This document shows, in pieces, positions 62,189 to 64,000 of a stretch of 64,000 nt of DNA. Source of the stretch: Maritimibacter sp. (GTDB lineage: Bacteria > Pseudomonadota > Alphaproteobacteria > Rhodobacterales > Rhodobacteraceae); the NCBI GenBank assembly GCA_017792445.1, contig CP051232.1:372001-436000 (forward strand), in the 5' to 3' direction. Positions within the stretch are counted from its first letter, which is position 1. Each line of letters opens with the position of its first letter. The notes below the pieces were generated by a model. It ran no database searches. It was not told where the DNA came from and worked only from the letters and a program-made list of their open reading frames with translations. The translations under genes were made by a program, and so were the position numbers.

Positions 62189-63184
62189 TCAAAAGGCACG
62201 CGCGCCGGTGGCGTCGAAGTAATAGGGGTTCTCGGGGCGGATCTTCAGGGTCTCGCCCGCCTTCAGTTCGGTGTGGGCGTCGGTGACCGTCACCACGTCG
62301 TGATTGCGGAACCGCAGGTGCAGCCGCGTCTGGTCGCCAAGATGCTCGACCCGCACGACCTCGCTGTCGTGGCCCTCGCCTTGCCGGATTTGCTCTGGCC
62401 TCAGCCCGATCCACTTGGTGCCCGGAGGCGCGGCGCCGAAAATGTCGGCGGGCAGGATGTTGATGCGCGGCAGCCCCAGCCGACCGGCGGCGTAGATACT
62501 GACCGGCGTCTCGTAGACCTCGCGCGGGGTGCCGAACTGGATCAGGCGCCCCTGCTCCAACACGCCGACATGAGTGGCCATGGTCATCGCCTCGATCTGG
62601 TCGTGGGTGACATAAAGAAAGGTCGCCCGCGACTCGGACTGGATCGACTTCAACTCGACCCGCAGATCGGCGCGCAGCTTGGCATCAAGCGAGCTGAGTG
62701 GTTCATCCATCAGGAACACCGCCGGGTCGCGCACCAAAGCGCGGCCGATCGAAACCCGTTGCATCTCGCCGCCAGACAGCGCGGTCGCCTTGTTGTCCAG
62801 CTTGTGCGAGATCTGAAGCATCTCGGCGACGCGACCGACCTTGCGGGTGATGTCGTCCGCTGGCGTGTTCAACAGCGGTGATTTCAGCGGGAAGGCAAGA
62901 TTGTCGCGGACCGTCATGTGCGGGTACAGCGAGTATTGCTGGAACACCATCGCCACGTTGCGCTGCGCCGGGGTCAAATCGGTAACATCGCGCCCGCCGA
63001 TGGAAACCTCACCGCCATCGGGCGCGTCGAGGCCGGAGATAAGGCGCAGAGTCGTAGTCTTGCCCGCACCCGTCGGGCCGAGAAGCACGACGAAAGCGCC
63101 ATCCGGCACGGTCATCGACACATCGTCCAAGGCCAACGTCGCGCCGAACCGTTTGGTGATGTTGCGCAGGGTGACTTCAGCCAT
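62189..63184 (-). CDS. Sugar/polyol ABC transporter ATPase (GlpT/UgpC type)
   Basis: 331 residues. ATPase domain with Walker A GPTGAGKTT, signature LSGGEMQR, Walker B VFLMDEPLSSLD and H-loop YVTHDQIEAMTMA, plus a C-terminal TOBE domain (about 235-331). The start MAEVTLRN overlaps the stop of the upstream ATPase gene by eight bases. Two successive ATPase genes of this class are found in the rhizobial glycerol importer operon (glpS, glpT), so the pair probably works as a heterodimer. Confidence 0.9.
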   Translation of the reverse strand: MAEVTLRNITKRFGATLALDDVSMTVPDGAFVVLLGPTGAGKTTTLRLISGLDAPDGGEVSIGGRDVTDLTPAQRNVAMVFQQYSLYPHMTVRDNLAFPLKSPLLNTPADDITRKVGRVAEMLQISHKLDNKATALSGGEMQRVSIGRALVRDPAVFLMDEPLSSLDAKLRADLRVELKSIQSESRATFLYVTHDQIEAMTMATHVGVLEQGRLIQFGTPREVYETPVSIYAAGRLGLPRINILPADIFGAAPPGTKWIGLRPEQIRQGEGHDSEVVRVEHLGDQTRLHLRFRNHDVVTVTDAHTELKAGETLKIRPENPYYFDATGARAF

Positions 63185-64000
63185 GAGCCAGCACTCCTTC
63201 ATTCCCGGCGGACCTAAGCGCGCGGGTCGTTTCGGCATCGAACAGCGTGATCTTGCGGGCGTCGAAGCGCAGGCCGGTCGTCTCTCCCTCGGTCACGCGC
63301 TGGTGCGAGGGGATGCGGGCCTTAACCTCGCCGTGGTCGGTGCGCAGCGTGACGATCTGCGTGGTGCCAAGGTATTCGGTCGCCACCACCTTGGCGCGCA
63401 GCCCGGCGTCGGTTTCCAGATGCACATGCTCGGGGCGGACGCCCAGCGCGATGCGGCCCGTCGCGCCCTCGCGCGTGGTGGGCACGGCGAAGCTGGTGCC
63501 GTCCAGCACCTGCGTCTCGGTCCCCTGCTCGACCGTACCGTCAAAGTGCAGCACGTTCATCGGCGGCGAACCAAGAAAGCCCGCCACGAACAGTGTCGCG
63601 GGCCAGTCGTACAGATCCTGCGGCACGCCGAACTGCTCGACGACGCCGTGGTTCATCACGACGATCTTGTCGCCCATCTGCATCGCCTCAAGCTGGTCGT
63701 GGGTCACGTAAACGGTGGTCGCGCCCATCCGGTCGTGCAGCGCGCGCAGTTCCTCGGCCATGTGCTCGCGGAACTCGGCATCCAGCGCGCCAAGCGGTTC
63801 GTCCATGAAGAACGCTTTCGGTTCGCGTACGATGGCGCGGCCCAGCGCGACCCGCTGGCGGTCACCACCGGACAGCCCGCCGACCGGCTTGTCGAGAATG
63901 TCGGAAATCCCCAGCAGGCGCGCGATCTCTTCGACTTTCTCGCGGGTCTTCGCCCGCGAAAGGCCCTGACTGCGCAGCGGATAGCCGATGTTGGCGCGGA
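63177..64000 (-). CDS. Sugar/polyol ABC transporter ATPase, N-terminus outside window
   Basis: Partial: the stop is at 63177 and the frame is open to the right edge, giving about 273 residues. Signature LSGGDRQRV, Walker B AFFMDEPLGALD and H-loop YVTHDQLEAMQMG are visible, with a TOBE domain in the last 100 residues (LGVRPEHVHLE). Walker A should lie beyond the edge. It pairs with the next ATPase gene, and the permeases and binding protein are expected outside the window. Confidence 0.88.
   Translation of the reverse strand, partial: RANIGYPLRSQGLSRAKTREKVEEIARLLGISDILDKPVGGLSGGDRQRVALGRAIVREPKAFFMDEPLGALDAEFREHMAEELRALHDRMGATTVYVTHDQLEAMQMGDKIVVMNHGVVEQFGVPQDLYDWPATLFVAGFLGSPPMNVLHFDGTVEQGTETQVLDGTSFAVPTTREGATGRIALGVRPEHVHLETDAGLRAKVVATEYLGTTQIVTLRTDHGEVKARIPSHQRVTEGETTGLRFDARKITLFDAETTRALRSAGNEGVLAHG

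Overview
The window is GC-rich (roughly two-thirds G+C by eye), densely coded DNA. It looks like chromosome of an alphaproteobacterium of the Rhodobacterales/Rhodobacteraceae. The main reason is the uptake-hydrogenase locus, which has the same gene order I recall for Rhodobacter capsulatus (hupTUV-hypF-hupSLC-hupDFGHJK-hypAB-hupR-hypCDE). The rhamnose locus has the layout known from rhizobia (rhaDI divergent from rhaRSTPQUK). No rRNA, tRNA, insertion sequence, prophage or CRISPR array was seen.

Region 1 (1-20125, all minus strand): a siroheme-synthase gene cut by the window edge, then a complete [NiFe]-hydrogenase regulon. It encodes a sensor hydrogenase and kinase (HupUV/HupT), HypF, the membrane-bound enzyme HupSLC, the processing factors HupD, F, G, H, J, K, HypA/HypB, the regulator HupR and HypCDE. 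Mature HupS has the six cysteines (17, 19, 20, 115, 120, 149) of oxygen-tolerant enzymes. HupR has lost the ATPase and sigma-54 contact motifs. A UUCG-capped hairpin separates the structural genes from the accessory genes.

Region 2 (20126-30286): a DEAD-box helicase with two hairpins before its start, then a minus-strand operon for N-acetyl amino sugars: NanE, a ROK kinase without the zinc motif, a binding protein, two permeases, NagB, an ATPase and NagA. A GntR-family regulator lies upstream, with ACTGGT-type operators.

Region 3 (30355-41261): L-rhamnose catabolism. An isomerase and an aldolase-dehydrogenase fusion are divergent from a DeoR regulator, an ABC importer, a mutarotase and a kinase. 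Several strong intercistronic palindromes lie inside these operons.

Region 4 (41419-51590): the most unusual stretch. It holds a truncated cytochrome P450, a SARP-like DNA-binding domain fused to an alpha/beta hydrolase, a small secreted protein, two tandem RTX paralogues and a heterodimeric ABC exporter. A repeated sequence (CGTTGT-N6-CGTTGT) occurs upstream of the SARP-hydrolase gene, upstream of the secreted-protein gene, and between the RTX genes and the exporter. This suggests a small uncharacterised regulon.

Region 5 (51716-64000): a siderophore-interacting flavoreductase-like protein, a TauE/SafE permease and an aldo/keto reductase. Next comes a five-gene phosphorelay (two histidine kinase genes, three REC-only regulators) with no DNA-binding output, and an unknown gene behind a CtrA-like site. 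The window ends in a dihydroxyacetone kinase and two sugar/polyol ABC ATPases, the last cut by the edge.
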